Assembly (NCBI RefSeq): GCF_907164915.1
Contig: NC_061869.1
Location: 15,787,125-15,851,124, forward strand
DNA from: Impatiens glandulifera
Taxonomy: Eukaryota; Streptophyta; Magnoliopsida; Ericales; Balsaminaceae
Length of the DNA: 64,000 bases
Direction: 5' to 3'
Shown: positions 44,504-57,600 of the stretch, one piece after another
Layout of the letters: each line of letters starts with the position of its first letter
How positions within the stretch are numbered: the first letter of the stretch is position 1
Translations under genes and position numbers: made by a program
The notes under the pieces: model-generated
The model's database searches: none
Told to the model about the DNA's origin: nothing
Seen by the model: the letters and a program-made list of their open reading frames with translations, nothing else

Positions 44504-46760
44504 ATGGATGAGGTAAGACCCATTCGATTCACAAGGATGGACGAGAAGAACGACATCAGCCTCGCAAGGTTACCCACCTTCACTAATCAGCACTATTACC
44601 ACTGTAATGAATTGATGGAAATTTTTCTTAGGGCAAAGGGGATGTAGCATCTAATCGAAAAAAATGTTGAAGAACACGTAGAGGCAGACCGTCTTAGTGA
44701 AACTCAAATTAAAGAACTAAGAACAAGGATTGCAAAGTGAAATATTTTCTCTACCTAGCAATCGACAAAGTTAATTTTGAACAAATATTAGACCGCAGTT
44801 CAGCTAAGATTGTTTGGGAGTCTCTTAAAAGTAAATTTGGGGGCAACGAGAGGGTCAAGAGATCTATGCACAACACTCTAAGATGCGAATTTAAAATCCT
44901 AGAGATGAAGAAGAGTGAAGCGATCAAGAAATATTTCGCGAGGGTTACAGCTGTAGTGAACCAGATGAGAAGAAACGGAGAAACAATGTCGGACACCATT
45001 ATCGTAGAAAAAATCTTGAGAACCTTGACTAAAAAATAGACCTACGTTGTGGTTGTAATAGAAAAGGCAAGGGATGTCAAAACTATGTCAGTCAATGAAC
45101 TACAAAGCTCGTTGGCTATACATGAGCAGAAATCCAAGCCTATCGAAAAGAAAAAAAGATCAAGCCTTGAGAATGTCTGTTTATGTTAATGGAAGAGGAA
45201 GAGGCATAGGAATGAATAGAGGAAGAGGCAGAAGAGGAAGGGCATTCTACAAGTCACATATTGAATGTTTCAAGTGCAAGAAGTTGGAACATTTTCAGAT
45301 TGAATATCCTAAGTGGGAGAAAGTCAATTATGATGTATAGGATGAAGAATAAAAAATTGTACTTATGGCTAATGTTGAATCAGAGGTTACAACAGCAACT
45401 CCACCAAAATTACAAGTAAAGCTCAAGAGTAATGAATGATTTCTAAACTTAGGTTGCTCAAATCACATGTTCACGCAATTGGATACCAAGTTCAATCACT
45501 CTGTTAAAATGGGAAATGACATGAAAATTATTGTATTGGAAAATGAAGCATTAAAATTAAAATGGATGTCGTTAAACAATTGATTAAAGATGTTTAATAT
45601 GCTCCGGAGCTGAAACGTAACCTCTTAAGTATGGGTCAACTACAACAAAAATGTACAGGGCTGCTTGTGCTAGACGATGAATGCAAAATTTATCATATGA
45701 GAAGGGAATTAATAATGACCACAAAGATGTGCTCAAATTGACTCTTTAAATCAATATTTAAGATCAATATTGAGAAGATGACACTCGAAGAGAAAACCAA
45801 GGAAACCCAAAAAGCAGTCTATACAGCTACCTGTCTTCAAGCTGTTTTTGATGAGAAATCTCTATTATGGCACTGTAGAATATGACATCTGAATTATGAG
45901 AATCTGTAAAAGATGCATTCTCAGGTTATAGAAGGACTACCCTTAATCACCATTCTTGAAGACACATGCACTCATTGCCTGATTGGAAAGCAACATAGGA
46001 AGAAGCAATTAAAGAAAAGTAAGTGAAGAGCCACAAGGAAGCTCCAATTAATTTACTGAAACCTTTGTGGTCCTATTACTCCAGCCTCTAATGGAGGGAA
46101 AAAGTACCTACTAACTTTTATTGATGATTATAGAAGAAAAATATGGGAATATTTTATATGTGAAAAATCTGATGTGTTTGAGAAATTTAAGAACTTCAAG
46201 CTAATGGTTGAAAATGAGAATGGACTACCACTAACTTTCCTTCGTACTGAGAGGTGAGAAATTTACCTACAAGGAGTTCAACTAGTTTTGTGAGGAAAGG
46301 GGAATTAAGAGGCAATTGACTACAACACTCACTCTTCGGGAAAATAGAGTTACAAAAAGGGAAAACAAGACAATCATGAATTCTGTAAGGAGCATGTTGG
46401 CTAACAGAGAAATGCCTAAAGAGTTTTGGGAAGAAGCAAATGAATGGTGTATATACTTAATGAACAGAAGTGTGTTCTACTGTGTAGAAACTAACTCCAG
46501 AAGAATGGTGCAACATAAAATGATATGTTAGTCATTTGAAAGTTTTTAGTTACATAGCTCACACCTTAGTTCCTATACAAAGAAGACATAAACTTGATGA
46601 TAAGAGTTATATTTGCATATTTATTTGCATTAGCAGAGAATCTAAGGCATATAAACTCTATGATCCAATATTGTAATAAATGTCATTGTGAGAAAATATG
46701 TTCTATTTTCACTCATATGACCAAGTCGTATGAAACAATTTTGTGACATCATCATCAGAT
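44504..46760 (+). pseudogene. Copia gag, protease and integrase remnant
   Basis: gag starts at ATG 44504 (MDEVRPIRF...). The UBN2 block lies at 44737-45039 (KIVWESLKSKFGGNERVKRS). A glycine/arginine-rich stretch and the CFKCKKLEHFQIEYPKW zinc knuckle are at 45180-45320; the knuckle has Glu where His or Gly is usual. Protease relics are near 45440-45470 (LGCSNHMF). GAG-pre-integrase lies near 45870-45990 and integrase at 46080-46500, with NRSVF near 46460. It ends near 46760 without RT. Many stops. It faces a minus-strand Copia fragment. Confidence 0.85.
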
Positions 46761-46789
46761 AATGAAGAGGTGGCGACAACAATATTGCC

Positions 46790-47930
46790 TAAAATGGCAG
46801 AGCCTTACAAAACATATAACATGTTAGATTTTCTTTCACCCTTCATCACGACAAAAATACCTTTATTAATTTTCATCACTCCACCTTCCGGAGTGTATTT
46901 GTACCCTTTTAAATCGAGAGTACTAAGAGAAATTATATTTTTTCTTCAAATCAGGAACATGTCTTACATCACCAAGTGTTCGTGTAGCTCCATCAAACAT
47001 CTTGATTTTGATTGTTCCTATACCTATGACCTTACAGGATGAAGTGTTTCCCATTAATACAACACCTTTAGAAATTGTATCATATGTAGAAAACTAGTCC
47101 CGATTGGGGAACATATGATACGTACAGCCAGAATCGAGTATCGATTCATCATGCAATCTTGCGTCGCAAACAGAAGTCATGAGGAGTTCATTGTCTTCAA
47201 CTTCGACAATACTACATTCAACAAAATTTCCAGCCTGTTTTTTAGTCGAATTACTATCCTCTTTCTTACCTTTATTTTGTAGCTTCCAACACTTAGATAT
47301 TATGCGACCTCGTGTTTGTAGTAACTGCAAGTCTTTCCAATATTTTTTTCTTCACTTCGATCTATCTCTCATTATATTTTTATAACTTTTTTCTTGGGTT
47401 CTTCCTCGAGTAGTAATGCTCTCTATCGAACCATCAGAATGACTAACAAGATGTTTCATCTTCTCCTTAGAGAATAATTCATTATAAACATCATTAATCG
47501 TGATAATATCACGACTAAATAACATAGTATCACAAAACATGATATATGATGGGGCAACAAACACAACAGAATTAAAGCTAGATCTTTATTGTCATACTTG
47601 ACTTCCAAGTTTCCAAATCAGCAACAATTTTTTAAATACTGATAAATGTTCTTGTAGAGGCGTACCTTCTGACATACGATGAAAATATAATCGCCCGTTT
47701 AAATGCAATTTACTAGTAAAACTTTTTGTCATACATAGTTGTTCTAACTTTAGCCATAACCCAACAACACTCGTCTCCTTCAGAACATCTTGTAGAATAT
47801 TGTTTGACATATATAGATGTATATGAGACATAACTTTGCGATCCATTTTAGTTTTTTCTTCTACTATCCACGAACTTAGTATTTTATCAAACCCTAATAG
47901 AGTTTCATCCAAATCTATCTGAGTGAGCAA
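46790..47930 (-). pseudogene. Minus-strand Copia gag and protease fragment
   Basis: Read right to left: 47592-47930 is gag (DETLLGFDKILSSWIVEEKT; LWLKLEQLCMTKSFTSKLHL). 47352-47564 continues gag. 47094-47330 contains the protease entry ESILDSGCTYHMFPNRD with the catalytic DSG, followed by protease/GAG-pre-integrase coding down to about 46790 (TIKIKMFDGATRTLGDVRHV). Integrase, RT and RNase H are absent. The frames are shifted between blocks. Confidence 0.85.
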
Positions 47931-48049
47931 ACCTCGCAGCTTTATCTGTCATAAATAACATTGGTGTTGTGATCCAATAACAGAATGTCGTACTTAATAC
48001 TTCACATCTCCAAAAATAGAGATATAGTCTTAGAATAAAAAAAACTCAA

Positions 48050-48062
48050 GGTTCTGATACCA
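48050..48062 (-). other. Primer-binding site of the minus-strand Copia fragment
   Basis: The minus strand reads TGGTATCAGAACC, one change from the initiator-tRNA-Met site, five bases from the LTR edge. It fixes orientation. Confidence 0.88.
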
Positions 48063-48067
48063 ATTAT

Positions 48068-48339
48068 TGAAAACAAGATATAAATCTGAGACTAATCAAA
48101 TAAAGAATATATAAAGTATCTACTAAGAAAGCACGTAAATAACACAAGATTTACATGGAAACTCAAGACAAGAAAAATCACGAGTAGTGGAGGAAACAAT
48201 TCACTATTATTAAAATAGAAGATTACAATTTATAGAGATAGAGAAGAATAATGACAAATATTCTATGTAAATAAAACTCTAACTAAGATTATATATTTAT
48301 AAGTCACATAATTGGGCCTATTGTGTCCAATATCAAACA
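48068..48339 (-). repeat. 5' LTR of the minus-strand Copia fragment
   Basis: Plus-strand bounds are TGAAAACAAG and ATATCAAACA (272 bp). The minus strand contains CTCTATAAATTG as a TATA-like box. The matching 3' LTR was not found in the window, consistent with truncation at about 46790. Confidence 0.78.
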
Positions 48340-49420
48340 TTTATGATTTTATTTTATTACATTGCAAACATAGGCTCAAACCTCCAATAAAAATTCATCT
48401 AGGTTACCATAATCTAATATATATATATATATAATAGTATTATTATAGTTTGATGTATTCCATGCTGGACAAAGAATTACCATCCCATCCCAATTCTCAA
48501 TCAACGTTTTTCGAGTTTTCTCCGATCCACCTGACTGCTCTATCAGTTCAAATCGGCTAGGTTATCATCGTGATAATTTTTATTTGGCATTCATGAATAC
48601 TTGTGTGTTGGATAAAAATAATTTCTCATTTTGTGAATCATGTAATATTGAGAAATTCATGCACTACCATTTACAATTTCTGTTGTGGATTCCTATTCTT
48701 CTTGATTTGATACATTTTAATGTTTGAGGACATGTTATTGTTCTTTAGATAATTATCATTACTTTAATATTTTTGTGAACGATTATAGTCTAATTATATT
48801 CACTCACACACAAATCAACATCAAAGGAATATATTAAAATGAGAACAAATTCTATCAAGATGTTTTAAAATAATATAAATTTTGCACAAATTTGTATACC
48901 AAACAAGGAGAAGTGTCTCCTATTAATGGATAATTTGTCAATTCCTTCGATCATATTTTTTTACTGCTTTTTAATTTGTGGAATATATGATCCATTTAAT
49001 AAAAATCGTTTAAACACAACGATAAAAACATAACATGAAAAAATTATAAAAAAATATAACATATAAATACAATTAATTGGCTAGAAGGTCTTGAAAAGAG
49101 CAATAAGATCTCCACATGAATTAATAAATTTTCCGAATCTACTATCCGACATTGTCATGATAATGACATTGTGAATAATCATTAACGACCTATTTTAATT
49201 GTTCAATGTTCTCGGATTTTTTCTAACATAATCCCCAAAAAATTACAGGGACAAAGATTCATTTTGAAAGTCTCACTTTTTAACCGTCACAATTCATGCC
49301 TCCCAATAACCACCAATAATTTTCGGCATAATCCATTAAAATCCGGTCAAATTTCAAAAAAAAACTCCATATATTTGCAATATTGTAACAATGTAAAAAA
49401 ACATATGAGAAATCGTTTCT
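48340..49420. other. AT-rich intergenic DNA with short (AT)n run
   Basis: An AT run lies near 48417-48432. No gene or known repeat recognised. The sequence just left of 49421 continues after 50737 once the solo LTR is removed. Confidence 0.55.
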
Positions 49421-49425
49421 ACCTC

Positions 49426-50732
49426 TGTTAGGATTTAGGTCGAGGCTGGGGAACCGGGGTCTGGCCGGTTAGCACTTTTCACTCAACGGTTGGTGTTTAA
49501 TCCGGTTAGAGATTAACACCGGGTTTCAATACTACACAGGCTGTCACAAACCCTTGAACCAAGTTCAAGTGCGGAAGTGGTTTGTTTCAGACTGAAGCAA
49601 CACGCACACGGGATGAATAAGGCCGCATTTGGATAAAGTCGGTTTGGAGTTTAGTGAGTCGGTTTGAGATTCAGTAAATCGGTTTAAGTAATGTTTAATC
49701 GGTTAGGGCGGTATGAGTCGGTTAGTATAAATCGGTTAGAACGTAGAGCCGACAGAAAGTAAATAACAAGACAGGTTTTTATGGATGTTCGGAGATAAAA
49801 CTCCTACGTCACCCCTTCTTCTCGAGACCGCGAGAAGGATATTCACTAAGGAATACACAAACACAATATCCGATCGAGACTTATTTGCTGCTCGATAAAC
49901 ACTCGTACAATTTTTACTGAAATTGTAATCTCACTTCAAATGCACACTTAGACTTTGAATTTTGTAGAGAGATAAACGCAACTTATAACTTGGATTGTTG
50001 TAACTACTAGAACTACATTACTCATCTTCAGCTCCTTCTTTTATAGGTGAAATGTGCCAACGGTCACATTTCTTCTCCTTGAATCTGATTGGTTGAGCAG
50101 AGGTTCAGTGTTTCAGACCTGGCGGTTTAGGCTTCCAATGCGTAGGTCAAACCGGCTAGGTTTGTCTTTTACTTAATGTAGCAACTGTCGGCTTGGCAGT
50201 TGCCTACACTTGGAAGGTTGCGCCTCTGACTTATCCCAGAATGGAAAGATCTCTTCAGGCGGTTTTTAGCAGCCTGTAGAATATCCTCAGACTTGTATGG
50301 ATATGGCAATGTTACAGTTTGTTCCTTTGGTATCATCTTCCGCAGATACTCAAAGTATCTATTTGCACCGATTTGTAGATTGTACTTAGTTTGATGTTCT
50401 TGGCTTCTTTCTCTAAGTAGCTTCTTCATCGGTTTTCCGGTTGAATATATTTGGTTTTGGATGTCTACCGGTTGTTTAGGTTAACCGGATGACTTCAGGT
50501 TTTTCATAGCTTTAGGTTAATTGGATAACTTCCGGTTTTTGTTACATCTTTTGCCTTGTCTTCTAACCGGTATTGTTTTTCTGATCGGTTGGATTCTTGA
50601 CCGGTTGGATTACTTGACCGGTTGGATTCTTTGACCGATCCTGGTTCTTTAACCGTTTGGATCCTTTAACCGTTCCTGCACAGGAGGTTTGTTTTTGTTA
50701 AGTTCTATTTTAACCGGTAATTTTATCTAACA
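49426..50732 (-). mobile_element. Solo LTR, 1307 bp, with perfect target duplication
   Basis: The block starts TGTTAGGATTTAGGTCGAGG and ends TTTTATCTAACA, flanked by ACCTC on both sides (49421-49425 and 50733-50737). No internal retroelement sequence is present, so it is a solo LTR left by LTR-LTR recombination. On the minus strand a CTATAAAAG box (about 50039-50047) supports that orientation. CCGGTT/AACCGG words are dense near both ends (49630-49740 and 50450-50720). An 86-codon open frame (50169-50429, minus) lies in the U3 part. The long LTR suggests a large Copia (SIRE-like) or Gypsy family; which one is uncertain. Confidence 0.85.
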
Positions 50733-50737
50733 ACCTC

Positions 50738-51160
50738 CTTATAACACATACGACAACGACTTACAATAATCATGTAATCATGTCATTTCACATACATTTA
50801 TCAGTAATGAGAATTCCACCACGAATAACACTCGAAAAAAAAAAATTCTTGAAAAACATCTTAAACTCCCATAATTTTTTCTAACAAAGATCAATCGAAC
50901 TGACTTTATTAAACAAAATGTAACAATATCCTACCTAAAACTTATTCAAATCACGACACCACCTATCATCTCGAAAAAACGAGTTTAACATTTTATTTTT
51001 ATCCATTAACCAATTAAAATAACATTTCTTATTTTATTTTCATTAGTAATTCTTTATTAACATTTTATATAATAACATCAATGACATTTTAAGAAACAAT
51101 ATTTTATTGAAAAAAAACAAAAACGAGCGCGTAGGTTATGAGTTTTGTCCAAAATTGTAA
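50738..51160. other. Intergenic DNA upstream of ASF1
   Basis: AT-rich, with no recognised element. It resumes the sequence interrupted by the solo LTR. Confidence 0.55.
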
Positions 51161-51163
51161 AAA

Positions 51164-51172
51164 ATTCCCGCC
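51164..51172 (+). promoter_or_regulatory. E2F-like site upstream of ASF1
   Basis: ATTCCCGCC fits the E2F consensus WTTSSCSS and lies about 190 bp upstream of the ASF1 ATG. S-phase histone chaperone genes, including plant ASF1, are known E2F targets, so the position makes sense. It is a motif match only. Confidence 0.55.
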
Positions 51173-51320
51173 AATGTGCTGAATCTGGCAACCGGCTATA
51201 GCCGGTAACATGAGTGATTGTTCTTATATTTCTAAAAGTTCATTCTTTCTCTCTATATCAGGTTTAGTCTTAGGGCTAACCCTTTCATCGCATTTTCACG
51301 AAAAAAAACGCTTTGGAATT

Positions 51321-51329
51321 CTAGGGTTT
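51321..51329 (+). promoter_or_regulatory. Telo-box-like motif in the ASF1 5' leader
   Basis: CTAGGGTTT, the reverse complement of the plant telo-box AAACCCTAG. It sits 35 bp before the start codon, a common place in genes active in dividing cells. Another AGGGCTAACCCT stands near 51271. Confidence 0.5.
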
Positions 51330-51363
51330 CTCTTCGCTCGATTTGTTCATTGACCGAAACGCG

Positions 51364-53216
51364 ATGAGCGCAGTAAACATTACCAACGTCACCGTACTTG
51401 ACAATCCGGCGCCTTTCCTCCACCCTTTTCAATTCGAAATTTCCTATGAGTGCCTCGTTTCCCTCAAGGATGGTATGTTTATTGATCCCAGTTCATTTCA
51501 TCAATTTGTGGATGCATATTTTCATTTGGGTAATACTTAGTTTAAGATAATATGATATCTGTTGTTTATTGGATCCACGCCTTGAACTTTGAAGTGGAAC
51601 CCTGATACTAATCTAAGTAAATGTTATGGAATAAGTTTGGATAGATTCTATTGTGATAGTTATCATTTTGTGAAAGGGAAGGAAAATGGGTGAAGGTCCT
51701 TTTCTTTATAAAACGGATCTTTCAATCTTTTAACTCTACGCATAGAGATAATTGTAAGGCATGATTGTTCTGTTTGATACTTTATTGCTTAATGATTCTT
51801 CTTTGGATGAGATTTATTAGAGATTTCATGTTTAATTTTCATTTGAATATTGTGATGTTTTGGTAAGATTGAAGTTATTAGACTATGTGTTTGCTTGTAT
51901 GTAGACCATTTCACTTACATGAGAGATCTTCAGGAACTTCATATAAGTTCTTAATGTAACTAGGGGAAACTTAGTGGTTAGATTTATGGGAATACTGACA
52001 AGAATAATTGTATATTAAAGGACTGGTGAAAAGATCTTTAACTTGAATGTTCAGAAATAATATAAGTTTCATTTATCAATGTTTGATTGTTTCATATCAA
52101 ATTGGATGTACTATTCACGTGAAAGTTTGCAGTCTGGTTATATTTGCATCGTCTACCTTATGCACCCACAACACACTAAGCTAAGAATTTTGAACTTAAG
52201 AGATTTGAAGTCTCAAGTTCGATTCCAAGTGAAAGCACCTTGATTGAAGTGATGTGGCAAATGTTGTGCCCTTTTGCCCTTTCTATTTTCGTTTTCCTTC
52301 TCATGAAGTGGGGTGTTAAAGGGGGTGAAATACTGATATTGTGGTAGTCTCCTTAAGAAAAAAACCAATTTGAAAAAGAAATCTATTTTTTACTGTGTGA
52401 TTGCATGACACTTCTTAAGCCCTATTTATTTTTGTTTGTTTGAAATGAAAGTAATAGTAGTGGAATGTTTTGCTAGCATCCTCTAATGTAAAAATCTTAG
52501 TTTCAAGAATAAAATGTCTACCTTCTCTTAAATTGATGTTATACTTGACAGATTTTTGCAAATCTACCTGCTCTTACTATGATGTTATGCTTGATCCTGT
52601 CTATTTTCATTTGCCTACAGATTTGGAATGGAAGCTTATTTATGTAGGATCCGCCGAGGATGAGACTTATGATCAGCTTCTAGAAAGTGTGCTTGTAGGG
52701 CCTGTAAATGTTGGAAATTACCGCTTTGTCTTCGAGGTACAACAGTAATCTTCTCATTGGTCCAAACACAGAACCAAAACCAAAACTGAAATATTTTATT
52801 TTTCTGAATTCTTGCAGGCTGATCCTCCAGACTCATTGAAAATCCGGGAAGAAGATATCATTGGCGTGACTGTATTGCTATTGACATGCTCTTATCTAGG
52901 TCAGGAATTTATCCGAGTAGGATACTATGTGAACAACGATTATGGCGATGAGCAACTTAGAGAGGAGCCTCCACAAAAGGTATTGATTGATAAAATTCAA
53001 AGAAATATATTGGCTGATAAACCTCGGGTTACTAAGTTCCCAGTAAATTTCCACCCTGAAAATAATGAAAATGGAGACCAACCACCTACTACACCTGATC
53101 TTACCAATGCTGAACTGAATGAAAATGGTGATGATGAGAAGATACAGCCACCTTCTCCAGTTAAACAAAATGATGTTCAATGTGAGCCAAGTAACAAGAA
53201 TGAGTTGCCTGCATAG
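51364..53216 (+). CDS. ASF1: Histone chaperone ASF1, 3 exons
   Basis: Exons are 51364-51472, 52621-52736 and 52818-53216, GT-AG, in frame; 624 nt encode 207 residues. Residues 1-155 form the immunoglobulin-like ASF1 core: [18 protein letters not shown] at the start, [19 protein letters not shown], then [40 protein letters not shown] and [13 protein letters not shown] at its end. Plant ASF1 proteins are about this long, with a divergent acidic, proline- and asparagine-rich tail, as here. ASF1 holds histone H3-H4 dimers in the nucleus and passes them to CAF-1 or HIRA. Intron 1 (1148 bp) contains a SINE-like insert. The start is supported by direct homology from the first residue. Confidence 0.97.
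52155..52370 (+). mobile_element. Possible second SINE family in ASF1 intron 1
   Basis: The stretch has ACACACTAAGCTAAGAA as a possible A-box region and then CAAGTTCGATTCC (about 52216), a good RNA polymerase III B-box. The body is GTGGCAAATGTTGTGCCC and GGGGTGTTAAAGGGGGTG, and it ends near an A-run (52355). No target duplication was established. The sequence differs from the SINE at 27127. Confidence 0.4.
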
Positions 53217-54612
53217 AAAGCTCTGCCTGTTTTTTGCTTCTTTTTTCACTTGGAGGATTTGACATGTTATTGTTTTGAATGCATTTGAAGTAGAACCATT
53301 GAAACATGAAGATTATTATAAATGCTTGATCAAGAACAATGAATATATTTCTCAACTTAGAGGTTGTTAGTCAAGAATCAAAGATTCTTCATCTTCTATG
53401 CCTATTTGATAGTTCTATTTTCTTGGATTTCGAATTATTTGATTGGTTTTTTATCCAGATTTTGAATTGTTCTTCTAGCATGTCCAAATTTCACATGGTT
53501 GAATTTGGTGTAATCTAACTAACTGCACTTTTTATACATACTATCATATTTTTATCTAGAAACTTGGTAACTACTCATCTAGTGTTCTTGATTGAAGCTT
53601 TATTGGAGAGATTGTTGCATTGATGTAAATCAATAGACTTTTATATAGCAATGAAGTTTTGTTAAGGTATTGTGCAAAAGTATAGTGCCCATCATATGGA
53701 GAGAAGATGAAACACTGGATATAATATTTTCTTTCAAAAGAAATTAAATTGCATTGATATATATTAGAATTAGATTTTTATTTTTTTTGTAAATTGATAT
53801 TTGATAGGAGTTATGTGATTGTGGGTGTTATATGGCAATCTTTATAAATAAACAAAAGAGAAAAAAAATATAAACTTTCTTGAATTTTATTATAGTATTT
53901 GATAACAATTAAGGGAACTTTCTTGAATTTTATTATAGTATTTGATAATAAGGTTGTAAAGAAAATTGTATAAATTTAATTGAAATTTTTATTATTAGTG
54001 TTATTATTTATTTTTTAAAACAAAATTTAGGTATATTTTATTATTTAGTCCCTGAAATCGTTAGTTTGAGATTTGTTCAAAACGTTGAAGGTTTTTTCAA
54101 TCCGATCTCAACAATTCGATCGTGTATTTTGGTGTACATTCGGCTGAACCGAAACCGTTGATAAGTGGTTGTGAATCAGATTCTTAGAATTCACAGATTT
54201 GATGCCATGCCAGGATCATGGTGTTTCTGAGTGCTTCAGCTTGGATTGTAGGAAGAATTTCAAGTGATCAATTTTTGCCTCTAGAGTCTCTTGCAACTAA
54301 TGCCTGTTTGTCTATTGATTGCCCAGTCACAGTTGAATAAAATCACACTTTTATAAACACATATTCTCTTTATACATTTGGACATAAGGATGATATAGAT
54401 TATAGAACTAGGGCATCTAGACCATCCAAAACTAAGAACATATTGAATGTCTTTTACTCATTGAAGCATAAAACATTGTTTGCTAATGCATTCTTCCTAA
54501 AAAATTCGTTTATTCTGTGTAAAAACTAAATTGAAATTTCGTTAAATAGTCTCATTTACCCTCTCCCGATTATAATTACTAAACATGTCCCATCTTAGTT
54601 ACCTCTATGCTT
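53217..54612. other. Region between ASF1 and aldolase (convergent genes)
   Basis: Contains the 3' UTRs of both genes. A 33-bp sequence (AACTTTCTTGAATTTTATTA and following) is directly repeated near 53873 and 53917. No further gene recognised. Confidence 0.55.
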
Positions 54613-57600
54613 CTAGTAGGTGTAGCCTTTGTCGAACATTCCCTTCTTAGCGTTGTCACTTTCCCCATCGGCTGAGTATTTACCAAGCTGAGCAAGAGAA
54701 TTTGCCTTTGCCCGTTTCAATAATGCCTTTTGTGCAAGTTCAATATTCTCGGGTTGTCCTTTCCATGTCTTAAGCACAGTATTTTGTAGTGCGCGTGCAT
54801 AAGAGAAGGAAACATGCCAAGGATTGAGTGTTTGATTCATTGCATTGAGGTTGAGTGTCGCTTCAACTTCGGATTGACCCCCTGATAGGAACTGCACAAA
54901 TCCAAGTAAAAGTCTTATAAATAGAACAAGTTTAATGCATATTAATTGGCAAAACAATAAAATATGATGGAGGGGAACTCTTCTGAAATTGTTTTTTCGA
55001 TTAAACTCAACATACGACTATTTTGCAGATTATCTAATATTTATAACTTTAACACTTTAAAAGAAAAAGGAAAACATCTCCCTGAATTGGTGCCAAAATT
55101 TTGTAAAGTTTAATTCAAATTTTGTTTTATCTAATAGTTTTTACATCCACATTTGGGTTTTATATCTAATTAAGTTATCTCCCAAAATGTTATCTCATCT
55201 CGATCCACATCCGAATGAAAGGGAAATAAACCGAAAGAGAAGAAAACAAAAGACAATGGTGAGAGATCGATACCATAATACCCGGAACAGCAGGAGGAAC
55301 TCTCCTTCTGAGCATAGTTATAGTATAATTTGCTATAGTATCAGGAGAAGCTTTCTCCTTGTGTTCAGCCCCAGGGGTGATCATGCTCGGTTTCAATAGG
55401 ATACCCTCAACCATGACATTGTTTTCAGCCAAGTAATAGAATACTTCAGACCAAACACGCTCTGCCACTTCTAGTGTCCTCTTAATAGGATGAACCCCAT
55501 CAAGTAGAATCTCGGGTTCTATTATTGGCACAAGACCATTGTCCTGCACAAAGCTTGAAGATGACAAATTAAAAATGGAAAAGCAAAAAAGTGAAGAATC
55601 TATTTCAAAACATAATCTGAAATCATACTTGTGAAATTGCAGCATAGCGTGCAAGGCCCCATGCAGCTTCTTTCAACGCCAAAGCTGATGGTCCACAAGG
55701 AATGCTTACAACCGTTCGCCTAATAAGAAAGGAGGTTTCTCAAATAATTTTATCAGTTTTTGCCAAGTTTCATGGAATTTCCAAACATACAATTTAGATC
55801 CATATACACAAAACAAAAATACAAAGTATTTCCAAATGTGGTATGTGTTAAGCCTGCATTTTTCACTCTTGACCCGGTTTGTCACTAGCCATCAAGGGCT
55901 TATTTAACTAACTTATAAGAGATTTTGTAAAGTTAAAAGTGAAAAGTTAGTAAAAGTTTGCATATATATGTTTAAATTTGAGTTACAACCCAAACATAAA
56001 TTCTTACAGCTTGTGTGATGTGGTTTATTTGGACTGATTTTTTCAAATAAACCAAATCATCAACTAAAATACCAAAACCCATTTACTTTATTTTTTATAA
56101 AATTTTAATTCCATTAGTAAAAAGGTCCAAATGAACTATTTTTCTATCAACAACATCAAACAAGCTTTTTTAGCCATAAACTAGTTTTTCTCTTTTTACA
56201 AATAACCTAGATCACACAACCTCTTAGTAAAATTCCATTCATCCAACCCAAATTAGAATTGGGTTAGTAAATCCACAATGCTTACCCCTCTAATATGAAA
56301 AGGTAAAGAACAAACTCAAAATATAGGCTACATATGTGAGTTTCTATACAAAATGAAAGCCTTACCACTTTGCAAAGCGAGCACCTTGCTTATAGTATTT
56401 AGCAGACCTAGAAGCCAAACCATCTAGCCCTTGACACCAAGATTCATTGTTGGATCCAGGTAGGGGAACCAAACCCTGAACCATCAATGATAAAAGAGAC
56501 ATATAAATGCAAAGTTTTAGTCAGACAATCAATCTAAGGCCTGGATTTTGGTAAGAAAAAAAGAAGGAAAGAAGCTCATTTGGCTTCCTCAACTTGCGAG
56601 AAGTTTATGTTGTTTTATGAACTTTTAGAAACTGCTCAAATTAATATCTTCCTATGCATTTTAAAAAGGGAAAAAACATATCATATTGAAGGATTGAGAT
56701 TAGGGAGCTGCAGAAATTGTGTATAAATGATGTACAAACTTAATGGAGTTAATTCGAATATGACAACGAGAAGTAATTTGAGTCATTTTTAAAATTTAAG
56801 GAAGCGATATGAACTTCTAACCTAAGAAAATGTCTCTTCTTTCCATCTGTTAGTCAAATGCAATCAAACCTTATCAACTTTGATACCAGGTACAATGTTC
56901 TGCACAATTAAGCAATCCACAAACTTCTTTCCATCTGTTGTTGACTGGTAAAGTGTCTCTTCGAAGAGAATAGCTCCAGATATGTATTCTCCCAAGCCAG
57001 GAGTTGTCAGCAAAAGCTGTCTGTAGGCTTGTCGGTTGGCTTCGGTATTATCAAGACCAATTGAAGCCAATCTCTTCCCACACGTCGCATTTGATTCATC
57101 AATAGCAAGTATGCCACGACCGGGAGATGCAATAGTTTTCTACATGAAAAATATCATTTCTAATAAGCACATGACACAAGAAAGAAGATTTTTTTCTTCT
57201 GTTTTTGAAGTCATTTGTGTCTTAAGTAGATTCAAACATATCAAAACAAATCAGATGGACTCAAAATCTCTAAAACAAATCAAAATCAAAATGGGCAAAA
57301 TCATAGAATGAAAATGAGATGTAGAATTTTCAAATTATCAACAATCTCAATCATATTCCTCCAAAGAACAAATCAAGCTATTTGGAAAAACTATTTGTTT
57401 CTAGATATATAACTGAATTAAGATCCAAATGAGAAACCGCCAACAAATTTCTCAATCCATGCTTGACATGCTTTGTTTTCAAACATGGTCTCATCTAGAT
57501 TGGTCCATGTTCCACCTTAGAACCAAAATCAGACATAGAATTCTAGAATTATCAACAACCTGAATCAAATTCTTCCACCTCCTCAAGATGGTTCACACAA

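Noticed and set aside
57036..57311. 91-codon plus-strand frame
   Set aside because: Antisense shadow of aldolase exon 2 and intron 1.
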